Origin: UBA4636 sp963650915
GTDB lineage: Bacteria; Bacillota; Clostridia; Christensenellales; Borkfalkiaceae
Length of the DNA stretch: 64,000 nt
Direction of reading: 5' to 3'
NCBI GenBank assembly: GCA_963650915.1
Contig: CAVJMJ010000015.1
Location: 1 to 64,000 of the forward strand
Shown here piece by piece: positions 27,653 through 34,982 of this stretch. Made by a program: the position numbers and the translations under genes. Under the pieces are notes generated by a model. The model was not told the origin of the DNA. It ran no database searches and saw only the letters and a list, made by a program, of their open reading frames with translations. Numbering within the stretch: the stretch's first letter is position 1; the number at the start of each line of letters is the position of its first letter.

Positions 27653-27683
27653 CGAATAACGGACTTATAGCCTCACTTTTAAT
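27653..27683 (+). repeat. Dispersed palindromic element, copy 8
   Basis: CGAATAACGGACTTATAGCC then TCACTTTTAATT, between the DUF1667 stop and its terminator. Confidence 0.75.
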
Positions 27684-27695
27684 TAAAAAACATAT

Positions 27696-27733
27696 AAAAA
27701 TTCCCGCTACTATATTAGTAACGGGAATTTTTA
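27696..27733. terminator. Rho-independent terminator
   Basis: AAAAATTCCCGCTACTA / TAGTAACGGGAATTTTT with TAT loop and one mismatch. It serves the oxidoreductase operon and probably also the facing XRE gene. Confidence 0.85.
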
Positions 27734-27786
27734 TCGCTATAAGATTATCGTTATATATTACCGCTAAACGATCAAACGATTATGCT

Positions 27787-27990
27787 TTATTTATTATGGT
27801 ATTCCTCGAAAAGGTCGTTCGGGGTGCATTCCAAAATATCGCAAATAGCCTTTAAGTTTTCAAACTTAATACCGCTCGTTTGATTGTTTATGATTTTGTT
27901 GAAGTTTTGGTAACTTAAACCGAGTTGTATATAAAGCCAATACTTCGTTTTGCCTTTTTCTTTTAAAATTTCAAGTATTCTTAAATGCAT
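27787..27990 (-). CDS. XRE-family HTH regulator (YozG-like)
   Basis: A 67-aa single helix-turn-helix protein, MHLRILEILKEKGKTKYWLY, with the recognition region about 26-46 (SYQNFNKIINNQTSG) and the family end CDILECTPNDLFEEY. It reads away from a strong divergent promoter. An 11-bp inverted repeat overlaps its own -10 (TATAAT on the minus strand at 28025-28020) and that of the divergent transcript, so it probably represses both. No effector domain is present, so induction would need a partner or a change in protein level. Confidence 0.9.
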   Translation of the reverse strand: MHLRILEILKEKGKTKYWLYIQLGLSYQNFNKIINNQTSGIKFENLKAICDILECTPNDLFEEYHNK

Positions 27991-28016
27991 ATCTAACCTA
28001 CACGATATATATTTTC

Positions 28017-28071
28017 TACATTATATATTAAAAAACGCTTGACAGAATAGACGCACAGATTATATAATGTA
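28017..28071. promoter_or_regulatory. Paired operator: 11-bp inverted repeat spanning divergent promoters
   Basis: TACATTATATA (28017-28027) and its exact complement TATATAATGTA (28061-28071), centred on 28044. Each arm covers a -10 hexamer, one per direction. Binding by the XRE protein at 27787 is inferred. Confidence 0.7.
28039..28068 (+). promoter_or_regulatory. Strong promoter for the small transcript
   Basis: TTGACA (28039-28044), 18 bp, TATAAT (28063-28068). Confidence 0.8.
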
Positions 28072-28074
28072 TAC

Positions 28075-28191
28075 AATAGATATAACAAAAGTAGTTTTTG
28101 GAGGTAAAAACTTTTAACGCACATAATTTTATACCTAAAGTAGATCAATCATTGCCGAAACGGACGGGAAACCGCCCGTTTCGGCATTTTT
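28075..28191 (+). ncRNA. Candidate small RNA, about 115 nt
   Basis: Bounded by a near-consensus promoter and a strong terminator, with no usable ORF: GGAGG at 28100-28104 is followed only by TAAAAACTTTTAA, with no start codon in reach. That GGAGGT forms the loop of a 7-bp stem, AGTTTTT / AAAAACT (28093-28112), so it would be exposed. The 3' end is a long terminator stem. The exact start and any function are unknown. It could instead be an attenuated leader, but no gene follows for about 400 bp. Confidence 0.5.
28153..28191 (+). terminator. Terminator of the small transcript
   Basis: TGCCGAAACGGACG, a short GGAAAC loop region, CGCCCGTTTCGGCA, then TTTTTGCG. One mismatch in a 14-bp stem. Confidence 0.85.
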
Positions 28192-28462
28192 GCGTTTTTT
28201 TCTTTACATAAAAATATTTTCCGTCAAAAAAAGATTTTTACGGAAAAAAGTATCGTTAAAAGATTTTTGCGACAAAATTTTTGTCGGTCGGCGTGCCGAA
28301 TATTTTATTGACGGCGATTTTACAAAATATTTAAAACCCGTTTTTATAAAATTTGGGGGCAAAAAAGTCGTTGTGGCGACGGGTAAAAATTATCAATATT
28401 TTGATTTGTGTAAAATTTTTTAAAAATATTTCGGCAAAATGCAAACGAAAAGGCTTTCATTA
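28192..28462. other. Intergenic, no gene supported
   Basis: A plus-strand 77-codon frame begins at a TTG inside the terminator T-run with no ribosome binding site. The region has short repeats of GATTTTTACGG / GATTTTTGCGAC only. Confidence 0.4.
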
Positions 28463-28471
28463 TGGTATAAT
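28463..28471 (+). promoter_or_regulatory. Extended -10 promoter of the sigma factor operon
   Basis: ATGGTATAAT: TGG plus TATAAT (28466-28471), with no good -35. The leader to 28587 is about 110 nt and contains an unused GGAGGAGG at 28483-28490 with no start codon near it. Confidence 0.5.
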
Positions 28472-28586
28472 ATATGAAAAACGGAGGAGGACGCTTCCGA
28501 CAGGTTTTTCGAACCGACGTAGTTTTTACGGCGGGGCAGGTTGTCAGGCGCATTTTGGGTATGTTGATACGTCCGCAAAACAGGCT

Positions 28587-29177
28587 ATGAACGACAAAAT
28601 AAACGGTCACGACATAGACCTATATCTAACTGAAATGCGTAACGGTGACCAAAGTGCCATGGAAAGGCTTTACGATTGCGTTCACAAACCGTTATTTGCA
28701 TTATGCTACGGATATTTCCACAACGTAAACGACAGCGAAGACGTTTTGCAGGAAGCCTTTATGACCATCAAAAGGGAGATCGGCAAATATAAAGGTTCGA
28801 GCGGTTTTAACTGGGTTTATACGATAACTAAAAATCTTTGTTTAAAAGCTCTGAGAAGGGATGCCCGCACGCAATCCGTCGATTTCACCGACACAGTTTC
28901 CGTCGATAAGTATTACGGCTCCGACGCGGTAGCCGAAACCAACGCTTTCGACGAGTCGGGCATTATAAGGCTATCGAGGGAAGTTTTAAACGATAACGAA
29001 TACGAAATTCTTGTTTTTCACGCGGTTTACGGCATACCGTTCAAAGAAATAGCCGCAATGACTAAAAAAATAGAAGCCACCGTAAGATGGCAATACCATA
29101 ACGCAATTATCAAAGTCAGAAAAGAATACGAGAAATCGGAAAATAACACGAAAGGAGGTACGGCAAATGAAGAATAA
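28587..29177 (+). CDS. Sigma-70 family (ECF-like) RNA polymerase sigma factor
   Basis: A 196-aa protein. Region 2 is about 20-95 (MRNGDQSAMERLYDCVHKPL...SEDVLQEAFMTIKREIGKYK). Region 4 is about 130-185 (LSREVLNDNEYEILVFHAVY, then GIPFKEIAAMTKKIEATVRW), which is a helix-turn-helix. The start is the ATG at 28587; an upstream frame is open without a ribosome binding site, and the site at this ATG is weak (CAGG), so translation initiation is uncertain. The stop overlaps the next gene's start by 11 bp, and that gene encodes an RsgI-like membrane protein. The pair is a sigma/anti-sigma module responding to an extracellular signal. Confidence 0.85.
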   Translation: MNDKINGHDIDLYLTEMRNGDQSAMERLYDCVHKPLFALCYGYFHNVNDSEDVLQEAFMTIKREIGKYKGSSGFNWVYTITKNLCLKALRRDARTQSVDFTDTVSVDKYYGSDAVAETNAFDESGIIRLSREVLNDNEYEILVFHAVYGIPFKEIAAMTKKIEATVRWQYHNAIIKVRKEYEKSENNTKGGTANEE

Positions 29178-30246
29178 AGATTTTGAAAACATGCTGAAAA
29201 ACGTAAAGCCGGTAATGCCCTCCGAAGGTTTTAAAAAGAGGGTTCTCGAAAGCGCCCGTCGCATTCCCGTTACGGAATGCAAAAAGATAAATAAATTCGG
29301 GGTTATAATGCGTCGTTACGCAGCCGCTTTCGCGGTGCTTTGTTTAACCCTCGTCGCCACCCTTACTTTGCTCGGTTTTTACGGCGAAAATTACTATGAA
29401 GTATACGTCGACGTAAACCCGTCGATAGAAGTTACCGTAAACCGTTTCGGCGTCATAAACGGCGTTAACTACATCAACGACGATGCAAAAGCAGTTTTTA
29501 AAGACGTGGAATTAAAAGGCAAAAAGCCCGAAGACGCAATTACCGATATAACTTACGCCTTAAATAACGGCGGATATCTTAAAAACGATTCCGAAGTTTT
29601 TATAAGCGGATACTCCGATAGCGGTGCGGACGTCAAAAAAATCGTCGAAGCACTTTATTACAGGGCTTACGATATTTCGGCGGAAAACGGCTACGGTGCC
29701 ACGGTTATGACGGGTGAATTTACCGAGGAGCAAAGAAAGGAAGCACTCGATAAAAACATTTCGCCCTTAAAGTACAGCATGATATCCGAACTTTTGAAAC
29801 TCGACGACGGGTACACCGTAAGCGAGTTATCGGATTTATCGATGAAAGATCTCAACAATATTTACGAAGCACTCGATAATATGCTGACGAGCGAAGTTAT
29901 CTCCGCCGCAAAACAAGAAGACCTTTCGCCCGTGCGTTACAAACTGTTGCAAACCCTCGATAAGTTGGGCATTTATTCCGACGATTTGTCAAGCAAGACG
30001 ACTGCCGAACTTAAAGAACTCGTGATAAAGGAAAGCCAAAAGAAAACCGAAGATACCGAAAAAAGCATCGAAGAAGAGGCTAAAAATTACGGTTGCACGA
30101 CGGAAAAGTTCCGCATAATATATAGTATAAGACAAAAAGATCCTTCTTACGAGATCGAAGACCTCGCGGAAAAATCGATGTTCGAACTTAACGCACTCGA
30201 TTACGCTCTTGAAAAATTCGGTCTTTTAGTCGGGCTTTTCGGCTAA
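29167..30246 (+). CDS. RsgI-like transmembrane anti-sigma factor
   Basis: A 359-aa protein with a cytoplasmic N-terminus (1-48), one membrane segment (about 50-71) and the hallmark extracytoplasmic RsgI-like middle domain: YEVYVDVNPSIEVTVNRFGV (about 77-96), then VNYINDDAKAVFKD and KKPEDAITDI. In the family the Asn-Pro bond (here N84-P85) is the autoproteolytic cleavage site. The C-terminal 170 residues are helical with repeated short Leu/Glu segments (LKLDDGYTVSELSDLSMKDL and similar) rather than the carbohydrate-binding modules of clostridial cellulosome RsgIs. A perfect AAAGGAGGT lies before the ATG, inside the sigma gene's end. It would hold the sigma factor until regulated proteolysis. 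Confidence 0.85.
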   Translation: MKNKDFENMLKNVKPVMPSEGFKKRVLESARRIPVTECKKINKFGVIMRRYAAAFAVLCLTLVATLTLLGFYGENYYEVYVDVNPSIEVTVNRFGVINGVNYINDDAKAVFKDVELKGKKPEDAITDITYALNNGGYLKNDSEVFISGYSDSGADVKKIVEALYYRAYDISAENGYGATVMTGEFTEEQRKEALDKNISPLKYSMISELLKLDDGYTVSELSDLSMKDLNNIYEALDNMLTSEVISAAKQEDLSPVRYKLLQTLDKLGIYSDDLSSKTTAELKELVIKESQKKTEDTEKSIEEEAKNYGCTTEKFRIIYSIRQKDPSYEIEDLAEKSMFELNALDYALEKFGLLVGLFG

Positions 30247-30410
30247 AACGGCTTTTCGGTTAAGCCGATTTCAAGGCTTATGAACAAGACTTGACCAAAA
30301 GGGCTTGTCGACAAGATTTGACTAAAAAAGTCGCCTTATGAAAAAGGCTCGTTAAAAAGGCTTTATTTATTAAATTTAACCATTCGCTCTCCTACAAATA
30401 TAGAAATTCA

Positions 30411-30447
30411 AAAAGGTTTCCGATGAGTTTTCGTCGGAAGCTTTTTT
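30411..30447 (+). terminator. Terminator of the sigma/anti-sigma operon
   Basis: AAAAGGTTTCCGA pairs with TCGGAAGCTTTT around TGAGTTTTCG, then a T-run; two mismatches. The rest of 30247-30826 holds no supported gene, only runs with AAGGCTTNTGAAC-like words. Confidence 0.6.
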
Positions 30448-30726
30448 GTTTTTCGTAAAAACATTAAAAATTCGAGCAAAACGCACTTTTTTTGCCGACG
30501 TGGCGGTAAAAACAGGACAAAATTTATTGAAGGACGAATAAAACCACGGCAAACTTTGGAGGCATAAAAAGTAAAATAAGGGTAACACTCGGCAAAACTT
30601 AAAAAAAGGTACATTAAAATTCGCCGAAAATCGACAAAAGAGGGGGTACAATTATATACAAATGTTTAAATTCGGACAAAAAGCGACAAAATGCATTAAA
30701 AAACTATGGCAATTCGCCGTTTGTTG

Positions 30727-30735
30727 TGCTATAAT
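30727..30735 (+). promoter_or_regulatory. Extended -10 promoter for the lipid kinase gene
   Basis: TGTGCTATAAT: TG at 30727-30728 and TATAAT at 30730-30735; -35 weak. Confidence 0.5.
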
Positions 30736-30825
30736 GTAATTTGACGATGTGTGACGGTTTTTGTTATACACCGTAAAAAAATCGTATACTAAATCGTATA
30801 CCGAATAAAATCGTTTAGGAGAGTT

Positions 30826-31680
30826 ATGAATTACTGTTTATTTAATCCTTTGGCGAACAATAACGCAGGAAACACTAAAAAAGAAGAAATTATTAAAAAG
30901 ACGGGCGGAGCAAAAGAAATCGACGTTACCCAAAAAACGCCTTCCGAAATGCGTTCGTTTTTAGAAAGTTTGAACAAAGCCGAAGACAAAATTTATCTTG
31001 TCGGCGGTGACGGAACTTTACAAAAATTTGCGAATATGGCTTACGGGCTCGAATTGCCCCCCGTTATTTTCTGCCCCGCGGGTACCGGTAACGATTTTTG
31101 CAACGACCTCGGGAAAGATCTCGTCGTCGACGGCATGGTTGAAGTAAACAAATACATAAAAAGACTACCCACCGTGTACGTAAACGGACAAAGTTTTCGT
31201 TTTATAAACGGTATCGGTTACGGCATTGACGGCGTTTGTTGCGAAGTAGCGGACGAACAACGCGGTAAATCAAATAAACCCATAAACTACACGGCAATCG
31301 CAATCAAGCAATGTCTTTACAAATTCAAAAGAAGAAGTGCGGAAGTAACTGTGGACGGCGTTACCAAAAAGTATAAAAACGTTTGGATTTGCCCCACCAT
31401 GAACGCAAAATTTTACGGCGGAGGCATGATGGTAGCACCCGCTCAAAACAGGCTTAATGAAAAGCACACGGTTACCGTCGTCGTAGCGCATACGGCGTCG
31501 AGAATGAGAATGCTTATAACCTTCCCTCAAATTTTTACGGGCAAACACGTAACAAGCCCAATCGTCGACGTAATCGAAGGTAAAGAAGTAACCGTAAGTT
31601 TTTCCAAACCTTGCGCCCTGCAGGTTGACGGCGAAACCATTAAAAACGTTACAACCTATACCGTCAAGACGGAAGATTAG
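30826..31680 (+). CDS. Diacylglycerol/lipid kinase family protein (DagK/YegS-like)
   Basis: A 284-aa kinase of the DagK/LCB5 fold. It starts with FNPLANNNAGNTKKEE, has the nucleotide-binding VGGDGTLQKFAN (about 57-68) and the second motif PAGTGNDFCNDLG (about 87-99), then a beta-rich lipid-binding domain with GIGYGIDGVCCEVAD. The family phosphorylates diacylglycerol or related lipids with ATP at the membrane, recycling DAG from lipoteichoic acid synthesis. AGGAGAG lies before the ATG. It sits 87 bp upstream of a PlsC-like acyltransferase, so both probably act in phospholipid metabolism. Confidence 0.9.
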   Translation: MNYCLFNPLANNNAGNTKKEEIIKKTGGAKEIDVTQKTPSEMRSFLESLNKAEDKIYLVGGDGTLQKFANMAYGLELPPVIFCPAGTGNDFCNDLGKDLVVDGMVEVNKYIKRLPTVYVNGQSFRFINGIGYGIDGVCCEVADEQRGKSNKPINYTAIAIKQCLYKFKRRSAEVTVDGVTKKYKNVWICPTMNAKFYGGGMMVAPAQNRLNEKHTVTVVVAHTASRMRMLITFPQIFTGKHVTSPIVDVIEGKEVTVSFSKPCALQVDGETIKNVTTYTVKTED

Positions 31681-31766
31681 TATCGTTTAACTTTTTAGTT
31701 TACGGGCTTGTTTTTATAAAAATCGGCATAACGGTCGGTTAATCATAAATTTGAAGGTTATTTTTT

Positions 31767-32636
31767 ATGCTAATGACGATTACTTGCGCGGTGATAGGAG
31801 CATTGCTGAGCGCGGTTATAACCGTTGCGAATAATTTATACGGCGGAATTTCAGATATTTGGATACCCGTTTGTTTGTTTATAGCGTTTACCGTGGCAGC
31901 CGCCGCGGTTATTATCCTGACGGTTTTTTTCGTGTCGCTCTTTATCGACGTTAAAAAGCCGATAAAAAAACCGAATAAAGTTTGGTTTGCGATTTATAAC
32001 TTTATAAACTCTTTTTTGGTTCTTTGGTCGGGCGTGAATTTAAAAATTACCGAAAACGAAAAACTGGGTAAAGGCCCTTACCTGTTTGTTATAAATCACC
32101 GCTCGAACTTCGACACGATGATAGTTTCCGTACTTTACAAAAAGTATAAGCCTATAATGATAAGTAAGCCCGACAACTTCAAAATTCCCGTTGCCGGTGC
32201 GGCGATACACGAATCGGGTTTTCTGTGTATGCCGAGGGACGACATAAGAGGGGCTTTGGACGTGGTTAACCAAGCCGTTTCCTACCTTGAAGAAGGTGAA
32301 TATTCTATAGGGCTTTGCCCGGAGGGTACGAGAAACAAACACGGCAGAGGGCTTTTGCCTTTCAAAAACGGTTGTTTGAAAATAGCCGTGCGTGCGAAAG
32401 TTCCCATCGTGGTTTTGTGCGTCGACGGGACGGAAAAGATACATAAAAACTTTCCCTTTAAACGGACGAAGGTATATTTCGACCTTATAAAGGTAATAAC
32501 ACCCGAAGAGTACGAAGGAAAAAACACCGCAAAATTAGGCGAAGAAATAAGTTCGCTTATGCTTAAAACGATAAATTCTCATCAAAAAATTGAAGACGAA
32601 GTAATAGAAACCTCTGACGGCAAAAAAGCCGCGTAG
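31767..32636 (+). CDS. plsC: 1-acyl-sn-glycerol-3-phosphate acyltransferase (PlsC-like)
   Basis: A 289-aa membrane protein with two N-terminal hydrophobic segments (about 1-22 and 28-56). The acyltransferase motifs follow: NHRSNFDTMIV (motif I, HX4D catalytic pair), PVAGAAIHESGFLCM...RDD (motif II region), CPEGTRNKHGRGLLPFKNG (motif III) and KVPIVVLC (motif IV). It converts lysophosphatidate to phosphatidate. The N-terminal membrane part is longer than in minimal PlsC. GAAGG precedes the ATG. It is followed by a dispersed element and the SUF-like pair. Confidence 0.85.
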   Translation: MLMTITCAVIGALLSAVITVANNLYGGISDIWIPVCLFIAFTVAAAAVIILTVFFVSLFIDVKKPIKKPNKVWFAIYNFINSFLVLWSGVNLKITENEKLGKGPYLFVINHRSNFDTMIVSVLYKKYKPIMISKPDNFKIPVAGAAIHESGFLCMPRDDIRGALDVVNQAVSYLEEGEYSIGLCPEGTRNKHGRGLLPFKNGCLKIAVRAKVPIVVLCVDGTEKIHKNFPFKRTKVYFDLIKVITPEEYEGKNTAKLGEEISSLMLKTINSHQKIEDEVIETSDGKKAA

Positions 32637-32641
32637 GTTAA

Positions 32642-32669
32642 GATAACGGGCTTATAGCCCGACTTTTAC
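32642..32669 (+). repeat. Dispersed palindromic element, copy 9 (near consensus)
   Basis: GATAACGGGCTTATAGCC then CGACTTTTAC. It ends 15 nt before the start codon of the SufC-like gene, which has no Shine-Dalgarno site. Confidence 0.85.
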
Positions 32670-32683
32670 GACAAATACACATT

Positions 32684-33409
32684 ATGCTGGAATTAAAAAA
32701 CGTCAGTTATTTCGCATCGAGCGATAACAAAGAAAAAGAAATCATAAAAGACGTAAGTTTCGTTCTTACCGATAAGTTTACCTGCCTCACCGGTCCTAAC
32801 GGCGGAGGAAAGTCGACTTTGGCGAAACTTATTATGGGAATACTTAAACCGACGAGCGGTAAAATTTATTGGGAAGGCGAAGACATTACCGATTTAACGG
32901 TTACCGAAAGGGCAAATAAAGGGATAAGTTTTGCCTTTCAACAACCGGTTAAGTTTAAAGGGATAACGGTCAGCGACCTTATCAACTATGCCGGCGGAAG
33001 AAAACTTAACATGTCCGAAATCTGCAATTACCTATCCGAAGTCGGTTTGTGCGCGAGAGAGTACGTAAACCGCGAAGTCAACGGAAGTTTGTCGGGCGGA
33101 GAATTAAAACGTATAGAAATCGCCACCGCCATTGCAAGAAAGGCAAAACTTTCCGTTTTCGACGAACCCGAAGCGGGTATAGATTTGTGGAGTTTCAACA
33201 ACCTAATAAAAGTTTTTGAAAATTTAAGAGAGAGCGTCGGCGGTTCTCTTTTGATTATTTCCCATCAGGAAAGAATATTGAATATTGCCGACAGAATCAT
33301 CGTTATAGCGGGGGGAGAGGTTTCCGCAAGCGGTAAACCAGAAGACGTTATGGATAAACTTTTCGTAACCCGTACTTGCAAAGGATTCGGAGGTAACAAT
33401 AATGGATAA
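32684..33409 (+). CDS. SufC/SmsC-like Fe-S assembly ATPase
   Basis: A 241-aa ABC-type soluble ATPase with Walker A GPNGGGKSTLAKLIMG, Q-loop FAFQQP, signature SLSGGELKRIEIATA, Walker B LSVFDEPEAGIDLW and H-loop LIISHQ. The EPEAGIDLW motif after Walker B and the FKGITV region are typical of SufC rather than of transporters, and no membrane partner is present. The next gene (7-bp overlap) is a short SufB/D-like scaffold, giving a two-gene SufCB system like the minimal SMS type described in archaea and anaerobes. No sufS, sufU or sufE is adjacent. No Shine-Dalgarno site is seen before the ATG; a dispersed element stands there instead. Confidence 0.85.
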   Translation: MLELKNVSYFASSDNKEKEIIKDVSFVLTDKFTCLTGPNGGGKSTLAKLIMGILKPTSGKIYWEGEDITDLTVTERANKGISFAFQQPVKFKGITVSDLINYAGGRKLNMSEICNYLSEVGLCAREYVNREVNGSLSGGELKRIEIATAIARKAKLSVFDEPEAGIDLWSFNNLIKVFENLRESVGGSLLIISHQERILNIADRIIVIAGGEVSASGKPEDVMDKLFVTRTCKGFGGNNNG

Positions 33410-34328
33410 GCCGAACGGAATCGAAAAAGAACTTTTAAAAACGATTGCCGACCTTGAATCCGTTCCCGAAGGTGCGTATAACATAAGGGAAAACGGCTCT
33501 TTAAAAGGAAGAAACGTTACCGAAAATATAGACATCGTTACTAAAAAAGACAAGCCCGGTATAGATATTTTTATCAAGCCCGGCACAAAAAACGAAAGGG
33601 TGGATATCCCCGTTATTATTACCCAAACGGGGCTTAACGACCTCGTTTACAACGACTTTTACGTCGGCGAGGACGCAGACGTTTTGATAGTCGCCGGTTG
33701 CGGTATTCATAACCCCGGCGGACAGACGGCACGCCACGACGGCGTTCATACCTTCCACGTCGGCAAAAACGCAAAAGTAAAGTACGTGGAAAAGCATTAC
33801 GGCGAAGGCGAGGGTACGGGCGAACGCATTCTTAACCCCACCACCAACGTGGAAATAGATAAGGGCGGGTATCTCGAAATGGAAACCGTTCAAATAAAGG
33901 GCGTCGATTCCACAGTGAGAACGACGAACGCCGTTTTGGACGATAACGCGACTTTGATTATTCACGAAAAGATAATGACGCACGGCAAGCAAACGGCGGA
34001 AACGAGGTTTTCGGTCGATTTAAACGGCAAAGATTCGGGTGCGCACGTGGTTTCGAGGTCGGTTGCAAAGGATAACAGTCATCAGATATATAACTCGCTC
34101 GTCAACGGCAACTCGAAATGTAACGGACATACCGAATGCGACGCGATTATTATGGACAACGGAACGGTTTCGGCTATTCCGAGAATAAACGCCAACTGCG
34201 TCGACGCAACGCTTATACACGAAGCGGCTATCGGGAAGATTGCGGGAGAACAACTCGTTAAACTTATGACTTTGGGTTTAACAGAAGCCCAAGCCGAAGA
34301 AGAAATCGTCAACGGTTTTTTAAAATAG
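33402..34328 (+). CDS. SufB/SmsB-like Fe-S cluster assembly scaffold
   Basis: A 308-aa protein of the SufBD family, clearly shorter than SufB (about 470) or SufD (about 430). The beta-helix core includes NPGGQTARHDGVHTFHVGKN and AKVKYVEKHYG. The conserved C-terminal block is GHTECDAIIMDNGTVSAIPR, then CVDATLIHEAAIGKIAGEQL, with the Cys and HEA residues used for cluster assembly. Its size and the absence of separate sufB and sufD genes fit the minimal SMS system, where one B-type subunit pairs with SufC. A GGAGG ribosome binding site lies within the end of the ATPase gene. Confidence 0.85.
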   Translation: MDKPNGIEKELLKTIADLESVPEGAYNIRENGSLKGRNVTENIDIVTKKDKPGIDIFIKPGTKNERVDIPVIITQTGLNDLVYNDFYVGEDADVLIVAGCGIHNPGGQTARHDGVHTFHVGKNAKVKYVEKHYGEGEGTGERILNPTTNVEIDKGGYLEMETVQIKGVDSTVRTTNAVLDDNATLIIHEKIMTHGKQTAETRFSVDLNGKDSGAHVVSRSVAKDNSHQIYNSLVNGNSKCNGHTECDAIIMDNGTVSAIPRINANCVDATLIHEAAIGKIAGEQLVKLMTLGLTEAQAEEEIVNGFLK

Positions 34329-34330
34329 TT

Positions 34331-34358
34331 CGATAACGGGCTTATACAGCCACTTTTA
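34331..34358 (+). repeat. Dispersed palindromic element, copy 10
   Basis: CGATAACGGGCTTATACAG then CCACTTTTAAT, with a two-base insertion in the core. It fills the gap between the smsB-like stop and the next ATG. Confidence 0.75.
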
Positions 34359-34379
34359 ATAAAAATCAACGTTGTAAAA

Positions 34380-34916
34380 ATGAAAATTTGTATTTACGGA
34401 TCGGCTTCCGAAAAAATTTCGGAAAACTATAAAAACGCAGTCTATCGTCTCGGTAAGTCGCTTGCCGAAAGCGGACACGATTTAGTCTTCGGCGGTGGTT
34501 GTTTCGGGCTTATGGGCTCGGCGGCGAGAGGCTTTAAGGACGGCGGCGGTAAAATTTACGGCGTCGCACCCGATTTTTTCAAGGAAGGCGAGATAAATGT
34601 TTTGTACGACGAATGCGATAAAACCTATCCTTGTAAAACGATGTACGAAAGAAAGCAGATTATGGAAGAAATTTCAGACGCTTTTTTAGTCGTTCCCGGG
34701 GGTATCGGCACCTACGACGAATTTTTCGGGGTTCTGGCGACCCGCCAACTTAAACGGCATAATAAAAAAATCGCATTGTTTAACGTCGAAGGCTTTTTCG
34801 ACCAATTAAAGGCTCTTATCGTAAGCGGACACAAAAAGGGCTTTATAGGGGATTACGAAAATTTGTTTTTTCTTTCCGACGACACGTCCGCAATTATAGA
34901 TTATTTTTCGAAATAA
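34380..34916 (+). CDS. LOG-family (TIGR00730) Rossmann-fold nucleotide phosphoribohydrolase
   Basis: A 178-aa protein with KICIYGSASEKI at the start, FGGGCFGLMGSAARG (about 39-53), the MYERKQIM segment and the family signature PGGIGTYDEFFGVL (about 110-123). Relatives cleave nucleoside 5'-monophosphates (cytokinin-activating LOG in plants; AMP or modified AMP in bacteria). Length is normal. There is no Shine-Dalgarno site before the ATG (CAACGTTGTAAAA); the dispersed element ends 21 nt upstream. Confidence 0.9.
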   Translation: MKICIYGSASEKISENYKNAVYRLGKSLAESGHDLVFGGGCFGLMGSAARGFKDGGGKIYGVAPDFFKEGEINVLYDECDKTYPCKTMYERKQIMEEISDAFLVVPGGIGTYDEFFGVLATRQLKRHNKKIALFNVEGFFDQLKALIVSGHKKGFIGDYENLFFLSDDTSAIIDYFSK

Positions 34917-34982
34917 ACGTTTAACGTAACGCTATAAACGTTTAACGGAACGCTTTTCGGGTGTTCCTTTTAAGGTGATAAA

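Noticed and set aside
28190..28423. Plus-strand 77-codon ORF
   Set aside because: Begins at a TTG in the terminator T-run, without a ribosome binding site.
28474..28590. 38-codon ORF overlapping the sigma gene start (ATGA)
   Set aside because: Its ATG lies at or before the predicted transcription start, and the GGAGGAGG is downstream of it.
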